Shown here: positions 8,944 through 17,457 of the stretch, one piece after another | Layout: every line of letters begins with the position of its first letter | Position numbering within the stretch: position 1 is the first letter of the stretch | Origin: Candidatus Babeliales bacterium | GTDB taxonomy: Bacteria; Babelota; Babeliae; Babelales; JACPOV01 | Length of the DNA stretch: 64,000 nt | Reading direction: 5' to 3' | Assembly (NCBI GenBank): GCA_040879965.1 | Contig: JBBDJI010000013.1 | Span: forward strand, 186,001 to 250,000 | The notes under the pieces: model-generated | The model's database searches: none | Told to the model about the DNA's origin: nothing | Seen by the model: only the letters and a program-made list of their open reading frames with translations | Position numbers and translations under genes: made by a program

Positions 8944-9450
8944 CTATTTCTGTGTTAGATAACGCCATATACCATAACCAACACCAGCTAATAATGATGT
9001 TGCAAATAAACGTTTTGGCCATTGATATGAGATTTCTCTATCAATATTATGAAAAACGATACCCTTTATATATCCTTTTATTTCATGTCCAAAAAGAGGA
9101 GTTGCTGCCGGTTTGCCAATAATATGCGCAGGTTTATTGTTAATTTGTATGTTAACATTATATTTTTGATTTTTATCAATGCTTAGATGATCAAGATCAA
9201 AAAGGAATTCCTCTTTAAACCAACTTCTTTTATAGCTAAAAGGATAAAGAAAACTAGTACTTTTGGAATAAGGTACTGGGCAATTTATTCTTTCAACATG
9301 ACCATTTTTTCCATTTGTTAACAGACTTCCATAAATATTTTCTTTATCTTTGAGAGTCAAATTTACACTAATAGTGTCTATACACATTAATGAAGCACCA
9401 GATACAAGAGAGAATAGGGCAAGTACAACTGTTAATCGATTAGTTTTCAT
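8944..9450 (-). CDS. Secreted protein with C-terminal membrane anchor
   Basis: 168 residues: signal peptide (about 1-22), a ~120-residue strand-rich mature domain, then 'SYQWPKRLFATSLLAGVGYG' running into a final membrane segment and a short charged tail (TQK). It is the best intact model for the frameshifted gene at 8375-8916, which also has 'YSWQK' before its anchor. GGAGG precedes the start (plus-strand CCTCC). No known family or catalytic motif seen. Confidence 0.6.
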   Translation of the reverse strand: MKTNRLTVVLALFSLVSGASLMCIDTISVNLTLKDKENIYGSLLTNGKNGHVERINCPVPYSKSTSFLYPFSYKRSWFKEEFLFDLDHLSIDKNQKYNVNIQINNKPAHIIGKPAATPLFGHEIKGYIKGIVFHNIDREISYQWPKRLFATSLLAGVGYGIWRYLTQK

Positions 9451-9551
9451 GATAAACCTCCATAAAATTAATTAACTATTCATTTTTCAATAATAGCGAT
9501 GTTTATATGATTGTCAATGATTAATCTCTAATTGAAAAGATGTTTGGTTTC

Positions 9552-10097
9552 TTATGATTTCATACTGAAATATTTTGCAAGGGTTGCCAGTGGATTAAAT
9601 GGGAAATGATTTTTTAATAATTTTGAAAAAAGAAAGCCGCCACAAAAAAATATGCTAGCAAAAAATAACCATCGAAATTTGTTGATAGTGCTCATAATTT
9701 GTAATTGTACATTAATCTTTGATTTTCGATTTATTAAGCCTTGAATAATCTGATCCGTTACTTGCCTGCGATTTTTTTCAAATATATTATTGAATGCATT
9801 TGAAATATTTTTATTTTTTGAAAGAATATTTAATTGTGTTTGTAATATGGCGCTGTAAGGATTGATGTCGATATATACTATGGAATTTTCATCATTATGA
9901 GTAAATTTAATTTCTCTATTATCTACAAGTGCATTGCATTCAATTCTATCCTGTTTGGAATCTGGGTAATAGAGTAGAGAAATATTGATAATTGGTTTAT
10001 AGTTATTTTCAAGTCCAACAATCGCAGCCGGTCCAATGCTTTGTAATGAAGTGTTTAAGACGAGATAAAAGATGCTAATTAGAATAAATTTTTTCAT
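9552..10097 (-). CDS. Secreted protein with near-terminal membrane segment
   Basis: 181 residues: signal peptide (about 1-20), mature domain with a strand-rich first half (IINISLLYYPDS) and helical second half, and a hydrophobic segment near the C-terminus (WLFFASIFFCGGFLFSKLL) followed by about 20 residues. It shares the layout of the three genes downstream and is probably their distant paralogue. It would be the first gene of this minus-strand group. Function unknown. Confidence 0.55.
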   Translation of the reverse strand: MKKFILISIFYLVLNTSLQSIGPAAIVGLENNYKPIINISLLYYPDSKQDRIECNALVDNREIKFTHNDENSIVYIDINPYSAILQTQLNILSKNKNISNAFNNIFEKNRRQVTDQIIQGLINRKSKINVQLQIMSTINKFRWLFFASIFFCGGFLFSKLLKNHFPFNPLATLAKYFSMKS

Positions 10098-10223
10098 ATC
10101 ATTGCTAGTATAGATGTTTTATTTTTTAATATTATAACACCATTTTAAGGGTAATGTAAGCACAAAGCCATTTTTATTCTTTTGCTGAAAATTGCATTAA
10201 AAATTAATTAGTTTTTTTCTTGC

Positions 10224-10252
10224 TTGACAAATGCTCAAAAAATAGACATTTT
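10224..10252 (+). promoter_or_regulatory. Candidate promoter for murF-rsmH
   Basis: A consensus -35 TTGACA lies at 10224-10229. The -10 region 17 bases further on (CATTTT) is poor, so only the -35 is convincing. It is the only such site in the 217-base spacer before murF. Confidence 0.35.
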
Positions 10253-10314
10253 TTTCCAACGGATAGCAATGATAAGTTTGAACATTTTAATCGTAAAAAG
10301 GCGGAGAAATTTTT

Positions 10315-11700
10315 ATGCAATTTAATGAGGAGTTTGTAAAAAAAGCAGTTACTGGAGCTTCATTATTATATAAAGCATTTCCGGAAGACCACTCATTTTC
10401 TATTGATACGCGCACGCTCAAAAAGGGAGATATTTTTGTTGCATTGCAAGGAAAACAAGCTGATGGGCATAATTTTTTAGCGGAAGCACTCAAAAAAGAA
10501 GCGCATGGTTTAATTATTGCTGAGCAAAAAAAAGATTGTCTAAAAAATCTTGATAAAGAAATATTGAAAAAAAAATTAATTATTTTAGTGCCAGATACAA
10601 TGCGTGCTTTAGTTGATTTAGCTACCGCATGGCGGGCACAATTTGACTACCCAGTAGTTGGTATAACTGGCTCAGTTGGCAAAACATCCACAAAAGAAAC
10701 GATGAGTAATATTTTAGATTTGCATGGTGAACCCTATATTGCATCATTAGGCAATCAAAATACAATTTATGGTTTAGCGCTTAATATTTTACGAATGCGT
10801 GCACATCATAAAATTGCGATTTTTGAAATGGGAATTAGTCGCCGTGGCGAAATGGCAAAATTGACGACTATGACTAAACCAACGACTGCCATAGTTACCA
10901 ATGTTGGTCATTGCCATATGGAGGGATTGGGGTCAATAATTGATATTGCGTCAGAAAAACGCGAAATTTTTAAATATTTTAAAGAAGATAGTATTGGGAT
11001 CATTAATGGTGATCAACCATTATTGGCACAAGTTGCCTATACGCATCCGGTAATTAAATTTGGTTCTAAAACAACTAATCAAATTCAAGCCAGAAAAATT
11101 AATATTACGAGCACTCATACTACTTTTGTGTTAAAATTATATAAAGAGAAATATTATATTACTCTCAATAAAAACCATAATGGCCTTGTATTTAACTCAT
11201 TAGCTGCTACAGCAATAGGTTATTTATTGAAAATTCCGGCTCAAACTATTCTTGATGGCATTCAAAAGCCAGTAGTTATAGCGGGCAGATTTGAAGAAAA
11301 GCCATTGAAAACAGGTAAGGGGATAATTATTAATGATTGCTATAATGCTAACCCTGAAAGCATGAAGGCTGCATTAGTGGCTTTACAAGCAATTGATACC
11401 AATGCACAAAAAGTCGCCGTTCTTGGAGATATGCTTGAATTAGGCGTGAATAGTCCGTTTTGGCATCGACAACTTGGGCGCTTCTTGCGAAAAGTACCAA
11501 GTTTGCGTAAAGTTATTTTAGTAGGCTCTATGGTTAAATGGACGCAAAAAACTATTCCGGTAAATGTGCAAATTGATATGGTTGCTTCATGGCAAGAGGC
11601 ATTGGAAAAATTAAAAGGTAAACTTGATCAAGAATCAATTGTTTTAGTGAAAGGTTCATTAGGTATAGGATTAAAAAACCTTGTTGATGAGTTAGTGTAA
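10315..11700 (+). CDS. murF: UDP-MurNAc-tripeptide:D-Ala-D-Ala ligase
   Basis: 461 residues, full length. It adds the D-Ala-D-Ala dipeptide to the UDP-muramyl tripeptide in the cytoplasm, the last soluble precursor step. The N-terminal substrate domain has 'SIDTRTLKKGDIFVAL'. The central ATPase has the P-loop 'GITGSVGKTSTKE' (around residue 118) and 'GNQNTIYGLALN'. The C-terminal domain has 'NDCYNANPESM' and 'VAVLGDMLELG'. GGCGGAG precedes the ATG. rsmH starts 3 bases after its stop, so they form an operon. With uppP and ftsK it shows that peptidoglycan synthesis is retained. Confidence 0.96.
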   Translation: MQFNEEFVKKAVTGASLLYKAFPEDHSFSIDTRTLKKGDIFVALQGKQADGHNFLAEALKKEAHGLIIAEQKKDCLKNLDKEILKKKLIILVPDTMRALVDLATAWRAQFDYPVVGITGSVGKTSTKETMSNILDLHGEPYIASLGNQNTIYGLALNILRMRAHHKIAIFEMGISRRGEMAKLTTMTKPTTAIVTNVGHCHMEGLGSIIDIASEKREIFKYFKEDSIGIINGDQPLLAQVAYTHPVIKFGSKTTNQIQARKINITSTHTTFVLKLYKEKYYITLNKNHNGLVFNSLAATAIGYLLKIPAQTILDGIQKPVVIAGRFEEKPLKTGKGIIINDCYNANPESMKAALVALQAIDTNAQKVAVLGDMLELGVNSPFWHRQLGRFLRKVPSLRKVILVGSMVKWTQKTIPVNVQIDMVASWQEALEKLKGKLDQESIVLVKGSLGIGLKNLVDELV

Positions 11701-11703
11701 ATT

Positions 11704-12606
11704 ATGGAAAAAGAAAAACCCTATCATATTCCCGTTCTTGTAAAAGAAGTATTGGAATATCTCGCTCCAAGGCCAGACGGCATCTATCTTGATGTTACAT
11801 TTGGCGGCGGTGGGCATACGCGTGCTATTTTAGCGCATGAACCAAAATGCGAGGTAGTAGCTATGGATTGGGATTTGAGTGCGCTGGAGCGCAACGGATT
11901 GCCTTTGCAAGAAGAATTTCCTGATCGATTAACGCTTGTTTGGGGTAATTTTACGCAGCTTGATAAAAAATTAAAAAAAGTCGGGATCCATTCAGTTGAT
12001 GGCATTTTAGCAGATTTTGGCACTTCGCAATTTCAACTCACTGAACGTCCTGGCTTTTCTTTTCATGCAGATACTGAGCTTGATATGCGTATGTCATCAG
12101 CGCATCAAAAAATTACAGCGGCTGATGTGGTAAATAATGCTACTGAAAAAGAATTAATTACTATTTTTAAAGAGCTTGGGGAAGAGCATCAAGCGCGTGC
12201 GATTGCACGGCTTATCGTGCAAGAGCGCAAAAAGAAGAAAATAAAAACGACAAAACAGCTAACGCAGATAATAGAGCGCATTAAAGGGCCAAAAGGCCCG
12301 AAGCGCATTCATCCTGCAACCAAAGCGTTTCAGGCTTTACGAATTTATGTCAATAAAGAACTAGAGAATATTGCCGCTTTTTTTCCTGCTGCATTGCGTG
12401 TATTAAAACCTGGTGGTAAACTGGTATGTATAAGCTTTCATTCGCTGGAAGACCGGCTTGTTAAGCAATTTTTTAAAGAATTAGCCACGCAAGCAGAACC
12501 AAAAGCAAGGCTTCTGGCCCCCAAGGCGATATCTGCCAGCCCAGAAGAGGTTGCCCAGAATTCTGCTAGCCGATCGGCAAAATTACGAGCAATAGAACTT
12601 ATTTAA
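11704..12606 (+). CDS. rsmH: 16S rRNA m4C1402 methyltransferase
   Basis: 300 residues, normal for RsmH (MraW). It methylates N4 of C1402 in the decoding centre using SAM. Evidence: the N-terminal 'HIPVLVKEVLEYL', SAM loop 'DVTFGGGGHTRAIL', 'ILADFGTSQFQL', 'FSFHADTELDMRM' and 'ISFHSLEDRLVKQFF'. In many bacteria rsmH sits at the start of the dcw cluster next to mraZ, ftsL and ftsI. Here it follows murF directly and none of those neighbours is present. Confidence 0.96.
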   Translation: MEKEKPYHIPVLVKEVLEYLAPRPDGIYLDVTFGGGGHTRAILAHEPKCEVVAMDWDLSALERNGLPLQEEFPDRLTLVWGNFTQLDKKLKKVGIHSVDGILADFGTSQFQLTERPGFSFHADTELDMRMSSAHQKITAADVVNNATEKELITIFKELGEEHQARAIARLIVQERKKKKIKTTKQLTQIIERIKGPKGPKRIHPATKAFQALRIYVNKELENIAAFFPAALRVLKPGGKLVCISFHSLEDRLVKQFFKELATQAEPKARLLAPKAISASPEEVAQNSASRSAKLRAIELI

Positions 12607-12623
12607 AAAGTGATGAATTTTAT

Positions 12624-12651
12624 TTGACAAAATTTGTCGCTATTATTAAAT
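12624..12651 (+). promoter_or_regulatory. Promoter of spoVG with overlapping 13-base palindrome
   Basis: TTGACA (12624-12629), 16-base spacer, TTAAAT (12646-12651). The palindrome GACAAA-A-TTTGTC (12626-12638) overlaps the -35 and could be an operator. The transcript leader also holds a small AGGAG/CTCCT hairpin near 12671-12684 before the AAGGAT ribosome site. Confidence 0.55.
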
Positions 12652-12725
12652 TAAGACTCGTAAACAATGAAGGAGAAGGCTCCTGCTAGGAAATTCAATT
12701 GAAATATCCCTAAGGATTACTAACA

Positions 12726-12989
12726 ATGAAAATAACTGAAGTTAAAGTGTATCCGGCTAAAGATAACGGTAGATTAAAAGCGTACGCAACGATAGTTTTT
12801 GATAACGACTTTATAGTTAGGGATTTGAAAGTTATTGAGGGAAATAAGGGATTATTTGTGTCAATGCCATCTCGCCGCCGCAAAGACGGTTCTTTTAGAG
12901 ATATTGTACATCCTTTAAATTCTGAAACGCGTTCAGTGATTGAAAGACAGGTCATTGAAGAATTTGAGCGCTCAGCTGGTACGGAATAA
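12726..12989 (+). CDS. spoVG: SpoVG family RNA/DNA-binding regulator
   Basis: 87 residues, typical length. SpoVG is a small site-specific nucleic-acid-binding regulator found in many non-spore-formers. The family N-terminus 'MKITEVKVYPAK' and core 'FIVRDLKVIEGNKGLFVSMP' followed by 'SRRRKDGSFRDIVHP' are clear. AAGGAT precedes the ATG. The tRNA gene starts 7 bases after the stop, so the two may share a transcript that ends at the terminator near 13130. Confidence 0.95.
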   Translation: MKITEVKVYPAKDNGRLKAYATIVFDNDFIVRDLKVIEGNKGLFVSMPSRRRKDGSFRDIVHPLNSETRSVIERQVIEEFERSAGTE

Positions 12990-12996
12990 AAAATTA

Positions 12997-13070
12997 TGGG
13001 GCGTAGCCAAGTGGTAAGGCAATAGGTTTTGGTCCTATGATCGGAGGTTCGAATCCTTCCGCCCCAGCCA
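12997..13070 (+). tRNA. tRNA-Gln (anticodon TTG)
   Basis: 74 bases with encoded CCA. Acceptor stem TGGGGCG / CGCCCCA with discriminator G; D arm GCC...GGC; anticodon stem ATAGG/CCTAT with loop TTTTGGT, anticodon TTG at 13029-13031; T arm GAGG-TTCGAAT-CCTTC. All four arms fold. Confidence 0.97.
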
Positions 13071-13095
13071 AAAAATTCTAATAATAAAAAAAGTT

Positions 13096-13131
13096 AAAGA
13101 ATCATTCAATATTCAAGAATGGTTCTTTTTT
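13096..13131 (+). terminator. Intrinsic terminator after spoVG/tRNA-Gln
   Basis: AAAGAATCATTC (13096-13107) pairs with GAATGGTTCTTT from 13117, with one G-T pair, around a 9-base loop and followed by a T run. Confidence 0.85.
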
Positions 13132-13285
13132 ATTTTGTGTATTCTTTTTTTACATTCTGATTATATTCTGAAAAACGCTAATAAATTGACTATTTGTATT
13201 GATTTTTGCTAATATTTAGATAAAATAGGTTTGTTTTTTTATAAAATAAATCTGGTGGGATATTTTTCTTAAAAAAAGGTGAAAA

Positions 13286-13900
13286 ATGAAGAAGTTAATT
13301 TTTTTAATATTATTTTTTTTAGGAATTATTCAGGGTATGGAAACAGATCCTGAAATTCAAAGACAGAAAAGTAAAAAAGTTAATCAAATTATGAATTATA
13401 TCACCGAAAAAATATCTTGGTTATTTGGTCCTAAGGAGATCAAAATTGAACAATTGCCGGAAGAAATTTTAATTAACATTATCCTGCAGATGCCTGGGGA
13501 CAATTTAAACGAAACTATTGAAGCCATTAAGGCGCTTGCGCAAACTAACATGATATTTAACCGTTTGGTAAATGATCCAATTGCAACAAATAAGTTAATT
13601 CAATCATTAGCCGAAAAAAATAATAAACCATCATTTATAGTGGCTATTCTTATAGGAACAAAAGCAGCAAAAGAATGGTTTGATAAAAATATGACGTATG
13701 AAAATAAAATTGAGTTAATTAATGATCTACTAAAAAGTAGTGATAATTTTAATACATTCTTGACTGGTATTTATACCCTCAAAAGATGGAATTTGGCTAA
13801 CTATGAGCAGGTAGTAGCATTGAGTGTTGATTTAACGAGAAAGTATGATCTAAATTATAGTACCTTTTTTAAAAGTTTGCAAGAAGTTTTTGAATCATAA
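13286..13900 (+). CDS. Secreted F-box-like protein, copy 1 of a tandem triplet
   Basis: 204 residues. The signal peptide ends 'IIQGMETDPE', followed by a conserved amphipathic stretch (YITEKISWLFGPKEI, about 38-52). Next is an F-box-like core: 'LPEEILINIILQM' (57-69), then 'IEAIKALAQTNMIFNRLV'. The C-terminal ~100 helical residues differ from copies 2 and 3, so this is the most diverged copy. F-box proteins recruit substrates to eukaryotic SCF ubiquitin ligases. A host-acting role is inferred from the signal and motif only. Ribosome site AGGTG. Confidence 0.65.
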   Translation: MKKLIFLILFFLGIIQGMETDPEIQRQKSKKVNQIMNYITEKISWLFGPKEIKIEQLPEEILINIILQMPGDNLNETIEAIKALAQTNMIFNRLVNDPIATNKLIQSLAEKNNKPSFIVAILIGTKAAKEWFDKNMTYENKIELINDLLKSSDNFNTFLTGIYTLKRWNLANYEQVVALSVDLTRKYDLNYSTFFKSLQEVFES

Positions 13901-13965
13901 TTATTTTGGCCAAAAAATAGTTTTTAACAATTGAACATAGAAAAAAGAGAAAATTAAGGGAAAAA

Positions 13966-14631
13966 ATGAAGAAATTAATATTTTTCACATCATTGATAGT
14001 TGGAGCTGTTTCATTACAGGGCATGGAAACAGATCCTGAAATGCAAAAACAAGGTGGGGTTAATCAAATTATCAATGAAATTACAGAAAAAATTTCTTGG
14101 TTATTTGGTCCAAAAGAGATCGAACTTGAAGAGTTTCCTGAAGAGATTTTAGTCAATATAATTTTACAGATGCCTGGAGGCAATTTTACTGAAACTATTG
14201 AAGCAATTAAGGATTTGAGCCAAACGAATAGAATATTTAATCGTTTAGTAAATGATCCAAAAACATTTGAAGCATTGCTGAATGCAATGGGGGAAAAATA
14301 CAATATCGATCCTCTTTTGATTACGCCACTTTTTTACTCAGAAGTCGCAGGAAAATTGTATTTGAAGCTTATCTCAAAATCTAAAAAATCATTTTTCCTA
14401 TCTTTAATAGAAAGCACAGATAGCAGTGCTCTTGATCTGGAGGATTATCTTGGCATAATTAGAGCTTTAATAAAAAGGGGGAGATTGTTCACTGGAGTTC
14501 CAACGGAAGCGTTAATTCGGCGTTTGAGTGAAGCGTTATATGGAAAGTGCCCTAAAAACGTTGAAGAGCAGAAAGAATGCCATAAATATATCGATGAAAT
14601 ACTAAAGAAGATTTTTAAACAGTATGAATAA
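13966..14631 (+). CDS. Secreted F-box-like protein, copy 2 of a tandem triplet
   Basis: 221 residues. Signal ending 'SLQGMETDPEMQ', then 'ITEKISWLFGPKEIELE', then the F-box-like 'FPEEILVNIILQMPGGNFTE' and 'LSQTNRIFNRLVNDPKTFEA'. It is nearly identical to copy 3 over the first ~110 residues and diverges after that, so the variable C-terminal half would be the substrate-recognition part if the F-box reading is right. The C-terminus has 'CPKNVEEQKECHKYI' in common with copy 3. Confidence 0.65.
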   Translation: MKKLIFFTSLIVGAVSLQGMETDPEMQKQGGVNQIINEITEKISWLFGPKEIELEEFPEEILVNIILQMPGGNFTETIEAIKDLSQTNRIFNRLVNDPKTFEALLNAMGEKYNIDPLLITPLFYSEVAGKLYLKLISKSKKSFFLSLIESTDSSALDLEDYLGIIRALIKRGRLFTGVPTEALIRRLSEALYGKCPKNVEEQKECHKYIDEILKKIFKQYE

Positions 14632-14686
14632 AATTATTATTTCCAGCGGAGATTTATAATTTAAAATTAGACAATGAGGAGAAATA

Positions 14687-15418
14687 ATGAAGAAATTAAT
14701 ATTTTTTATATTACTGATGATTGGTGTTATTTCATTGCAGGGTATGGAAACCGATTCTGAAATTCAAAAACAAGAGCAAGGTGAGGTTAATCAAATTATT
14801 AATTATATTACCGAAAAAATTTCTTGGTTATTTGGTCCAAAACAGATTGAACTTGAAGAGTTTCCTGAAGAGATTTTAGTCAATATAATTTTACAGATGC
14901 CCGGAGGCAATTTTACTGAAACTATCAAAGCAATTAAGGCTTTGAGCCAAACGAATAGAATATTTAATCGTTTAGTAAATGATCCAAAAACATTTGAAGC
15001 ATTGCTGAATGCATTATCTGAAAAATATAATATTAATCCTATATTAGTTACAGCAGCTTTTGGTACTCAATTAGCAAAAGAATTGTTGGATGAAATTCGC
15101 TCCAAATCTAAAGAAACTGAAGTCTTAATCTTAGAAAAAAGCATAGGTGAGAGTGGTCTTGATCTTGAAGATTATTTTGGCATAATTAGAGGTTTTGTAA
15201 AATGGAGAGAACTTGTTTGGACTAAGTATGTAGATAGAACTTTGAAGGCAGCATTATATAAAAAGTGTCCGGAAAATGTTGAAGAGCAAAAAAAATGTCA
15301 TGAATATATTAATGGTAAATTGTATAGTATTTTTGGGCGGATAAGAGAGGAGGAATGGGAGGAGCTTCAACCCTTGTATCCGAGATTTAGACGAATTGAT
15401 ATTGATTATGATAATTAA
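14687..15418 (+). CDS. Secreted F-box-like protein, copy 3 of a tandem triplet
   Basis: 243 residues. Same layout as copy 2: signal ending 'SLQGMETDSE', 'YITEKISWLFGPKQIELE', F-box-like 'FPEEILVNIILQMPGGNFTE'. A C-terminal half follows that has drifted but keeps 'LDLEDYFGIIRG' and 'CPENVEEQKKCHEYI'. It has an extra acidic tail (EEEWEELQP...). AGGAG precedes the start. Spacings of 55-65 bases between the three genes and the terminator after this one suggest one transcript. Confidence 0.65.
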   Translation: MKKLIFFILLMIGVISLQGMETDSEIQKQEQGEVNQIINYITEKISWLFGPKQIELEEFPEEILVNIILQMPGGNFTETIKAIKALSQTNRIFNRLVNDPKTFEALLNALSEKYNINPILVTAAFGTQLAKELLDEIRSKSKETEVLILEKSIGESGLDLEDYFGIIRGFVKWRELVWTKYVDRTLKAALYKKCPENVEEQKKCHEYINGKLYSIFGRIREEEWEELQPLYPRFRRIDIDYDN

Positions 15419-15449
15419 AAAAATTGACTTATTTTAATTATAATTCTGA

Positions 15450-15480
15450 ATGAGCTGGTAATGATGTGCCGGCTCATTTT
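15450..15480 (+). terminator. Intrinsic terminator after the F-box triplet
   Basis: ATGAGCTGG (15450-15458) pairs with CCGGCTCAT (15469-15477), one T-G pair, followed by a T-rich tract. Confidence 0.75.
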
Positions 15481-15601
15481 TAGTTTCTTTTTTTTTAATA
15501 TTTCTATATTTAAAAAATTCTCTCTTCTTATTGTTTGATGGTATACTTTTTTTATAAAAATTACTTTTCTATTTAATTTTTTTTTTAGAAAAAGGTTGAT
15601 C

Positions 15602-16213
15602 ATGAAATATACTTTACTCCTCGGCTCAGAATCAAAATCGCGTCAAAAATTACTTCATGATGCGCGAATTCCTTTTAAAACCATAGGTCATTCGGCCGAT
15701 GAAAGTGCTTGTGATTGGAATATGCCATTAAAAGAAGTATTAACGTCAATTACTTGTTCAAAGATGGAACATGTGGTGTTGCCTGTAGGTAATGAAGGAG
15801 ATTATTCATTTGTATTAACCGCAGATACTATGGGATTGGATAGCAAAGGCAATATTCATGGTAAACCAATAAGTAAAGAAGATGCTATAGAAAAAATTAT
15901 TGCATTACGTGGGCGAGGAAAGGTGGCAACTGCATTTTGTTTAGATAAAAAACAATTTTTAAATAATTTTTGGCAAGTACAACAAAGAATCGTACAAGTA
16001 GTAGAAACGGAATATGAATTTAATATTCCCAATGAATGGATTGAGCATTATTTACAGGAAGTGCCCGATTACATGACAATCAGTGGTGCTATTACTATTG
16101 AAGGATTTGGCGCACAATTTTTAAAATCAATTCGTGGATCCTATACCAGTATTATTGGATTACCAATGTTTGAGGTACGAGAAGCATTGCAGGCATTGGA
16201 TTTTTTTAATTAA
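15602..16213 (+). CDS. maf: Maf-like nucleotide pyrophosphatase
   Basis: 203 residues from ATG 15602 with AAAGG just upstream; a TTG two codons earlier is less likely. Maf proteins hydrolyse non-canonical or methylated nucleoside triphosphates. Evidence: 'LLLGSESKSRQKLL' at the N-terminus (the family S-x-S-x-R motif), 'ADTMGLDSKGNIHGKP' and 'ISGAITIEGFGAQFLKSIRGSYTSIIGLPM' segments, the last being the C-terminal family signature with its conserved G-S-Y-x-x-[IV]-x-G-L-P. Overlaps the convergent gene end by 8 bases. Confidence 0.88.
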   Translation: MKYTLLLGSESKSRQKLLHDARIPFKTIGHSADESACDWNMPLKEVLTSITCSKMEHVVLPVGNEGDYSFVLTADTMGLDSKGNIHGKPISKEDAIEKIIALRGRGKVATAFCLDKKQFLNNFWQVQQRIVQVVETEYEFNIPNEWIEHYLQEVPDYMTISGAITIEGFGAQFLKSIRGSYTSIIGLPMFEVREALQALDFFN

Positions 16214-16664
16214 GTCGCCTTTTTTTGCTTGGTTTCCAGCGTTTTAAAATTTCTTTAAATAATACTTCTTTTGCATTAGCTTCAGGCTTTAATTCAAGTT
16301 GCGCTGATACTTTATCAAGACTCAGTTGCACGGTATCAGTATCACAACTTGATGCATCAATTTTATTAATTGAAGTCATCAGATTTTGTTGCTGTGCTTT
16401 TTTAACTGAATGCTCATTAAGTGTTTCATGTAATAACGCATCCAATAAATCGAGAAAATCGACAATACTATTTTGCACTGCTTTAGAAGAATTATTATTG
16501 TCTAAACCATCTGGTTTTACCAGTTGTTTACTCAGGCCATCATTGACTACTCGTATAATTAATTTTTTTAATGCATGAACTTCTTGATCTGTTAACCATT
16601 GTAAAAGATGTAACAATTCATAAGAGAGCTCACATTGATTATCTGAATCAAAGGAATTATTCAT
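16206..16664 (-). CDS. Hypothetical helical protein downstream of hspR
   Basis: 152 residues, soluble, no signal peptide. Leu-rich helices in the first half (ELLHLLQWLTDQEVHALKKL) and a basic C-terminus (KRWKPSKKRRLN). CAGGGG lies before the ATG. It starts 58 bases after hspR and is probably cotranscribed. I recognise no family. The basic tail would suit nucleic-acid binding, but that is a guess. Confidence 0.55.
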   Translation of the reverse strand: MNNSFDSDNQCELSYELLHLLQWLTDQEVHALKKLIIRVVNDGLSKQLVKPDGLDNNNSSKAVQNSIVDFLDLLDALLHETLNEHSVKKAQQQNLMTSINKIDASSCDTDTVQLSLDKVSAQLELKPEANAKEVLFKEILKRWKPSKKRRLN

Positions 16665-16722
16665 ATAAAAACCCCTGTTTTTTCAATATTTAAATTTTTT
16701 TTAAAGAAAATGACCGTTTTTG

Positions 16723-17178
16723 TTATTCTTCGTAGTCAATTTCCCATGGATCAATATCAATCGGATCATGCGGTCTTTTTTTGTTTTCATGATCAAATTT
16801 TTCTGATGATTTAGCACTTTTCAATGCTAAAAGTTTTTGAGCACTTTGCCTTGCAGTTCCTTTATAAAGTTCTGATTCTTTATCAAGTTGTTCCTGTGTA
16901 TTTTCAAATGCCCGATTTATTTCTTTTTGCAACTTTTTTATTTGTTTCTGTAATTTCAATACCATTTCCACACCCGCTAAGTTTATACCAAGCTCGTGGG
17001 TTAAATAGATTACTTGTTCAAGCATATCAACATCTTCTTCAGAAAATAACCGAGTGTTTCCTTCAGTACGTTTTGGCGCTATAAGCCCTTCTTTTTCATA
17101 GAGCCTAATAGTTTGCTGATGCACTGAAAACATTTTTGCAACCGCAGAAATCGAAAAATAACCCTTTTTTCTTTTCAT
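16723..17178 (-). CDS. hspR: MerR-family heat-shock repressor HspR
   Basis: 151 residues. An N-terminal MerR winged helix: 'FSISAVAKMFSVHQQTIRLY' then 'EKEGLIAPKRTEGNTRLFSEEDVDML'. Then the HspR signature 'LTHELGINLAGVEMVLKLQ' and a coiled-coil dimer helix. The long charged tail ends in an acidic stretch (DIDPWEIDYEE). HspR represses dnaK-type genes at HAIR sites and uses DnaK as corepressor. A HAIR-like site lies upstream of dnaK in this window (38290-38310). I see no such site at hspR itself. A minus-strand -10 TATACT lies near 17250. Confidence 0.88.
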   Translation of the reverse strand: MKRKKGYFSISAVAKMFSVHQQTIRLYEKEGLIAPKRTEGNTRLFSEEDVDMLEQVIYLTHELGINLAGVEMVLKLQKQIKKLQKEINRAFENTQEQLDKESELYKGTARQSAQKLLALKSAKSSEKFDHENKKRPHDPIDIDPWEIDYEE

Positions 17179-17457
17179 AAAGCAACTCCGGCTTCTTTTC
17201 CTTCATGATAATTAGATTTAGTTGATAAAGTATAATAATTTTTATATTTCTTAGAGTATACTATGAAATTTGGAAGATTGACAGAAAGTACTTTACAAAA
17301 AAAACGGCTAGTTTTATCTTGTTTAGCACATTTTTGACTGTTTTCCCCCGAAAATCCCTTTGTAGGTCTAACAAAAAGAAAAAGTTATTAATTGTTGTAT
17401 TTACTTGTCATAGAAGGGTAAATTGAGGGGTAAATTAGGCAATATTGGGAGTGATTA

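Noticed and set aside
17179-17457. HAIR site in front of hspR itself
   Set aside because: Searched by eye on both strands; only an AGTATACT palindrome near 17250, which does not match the HAIR consensus.
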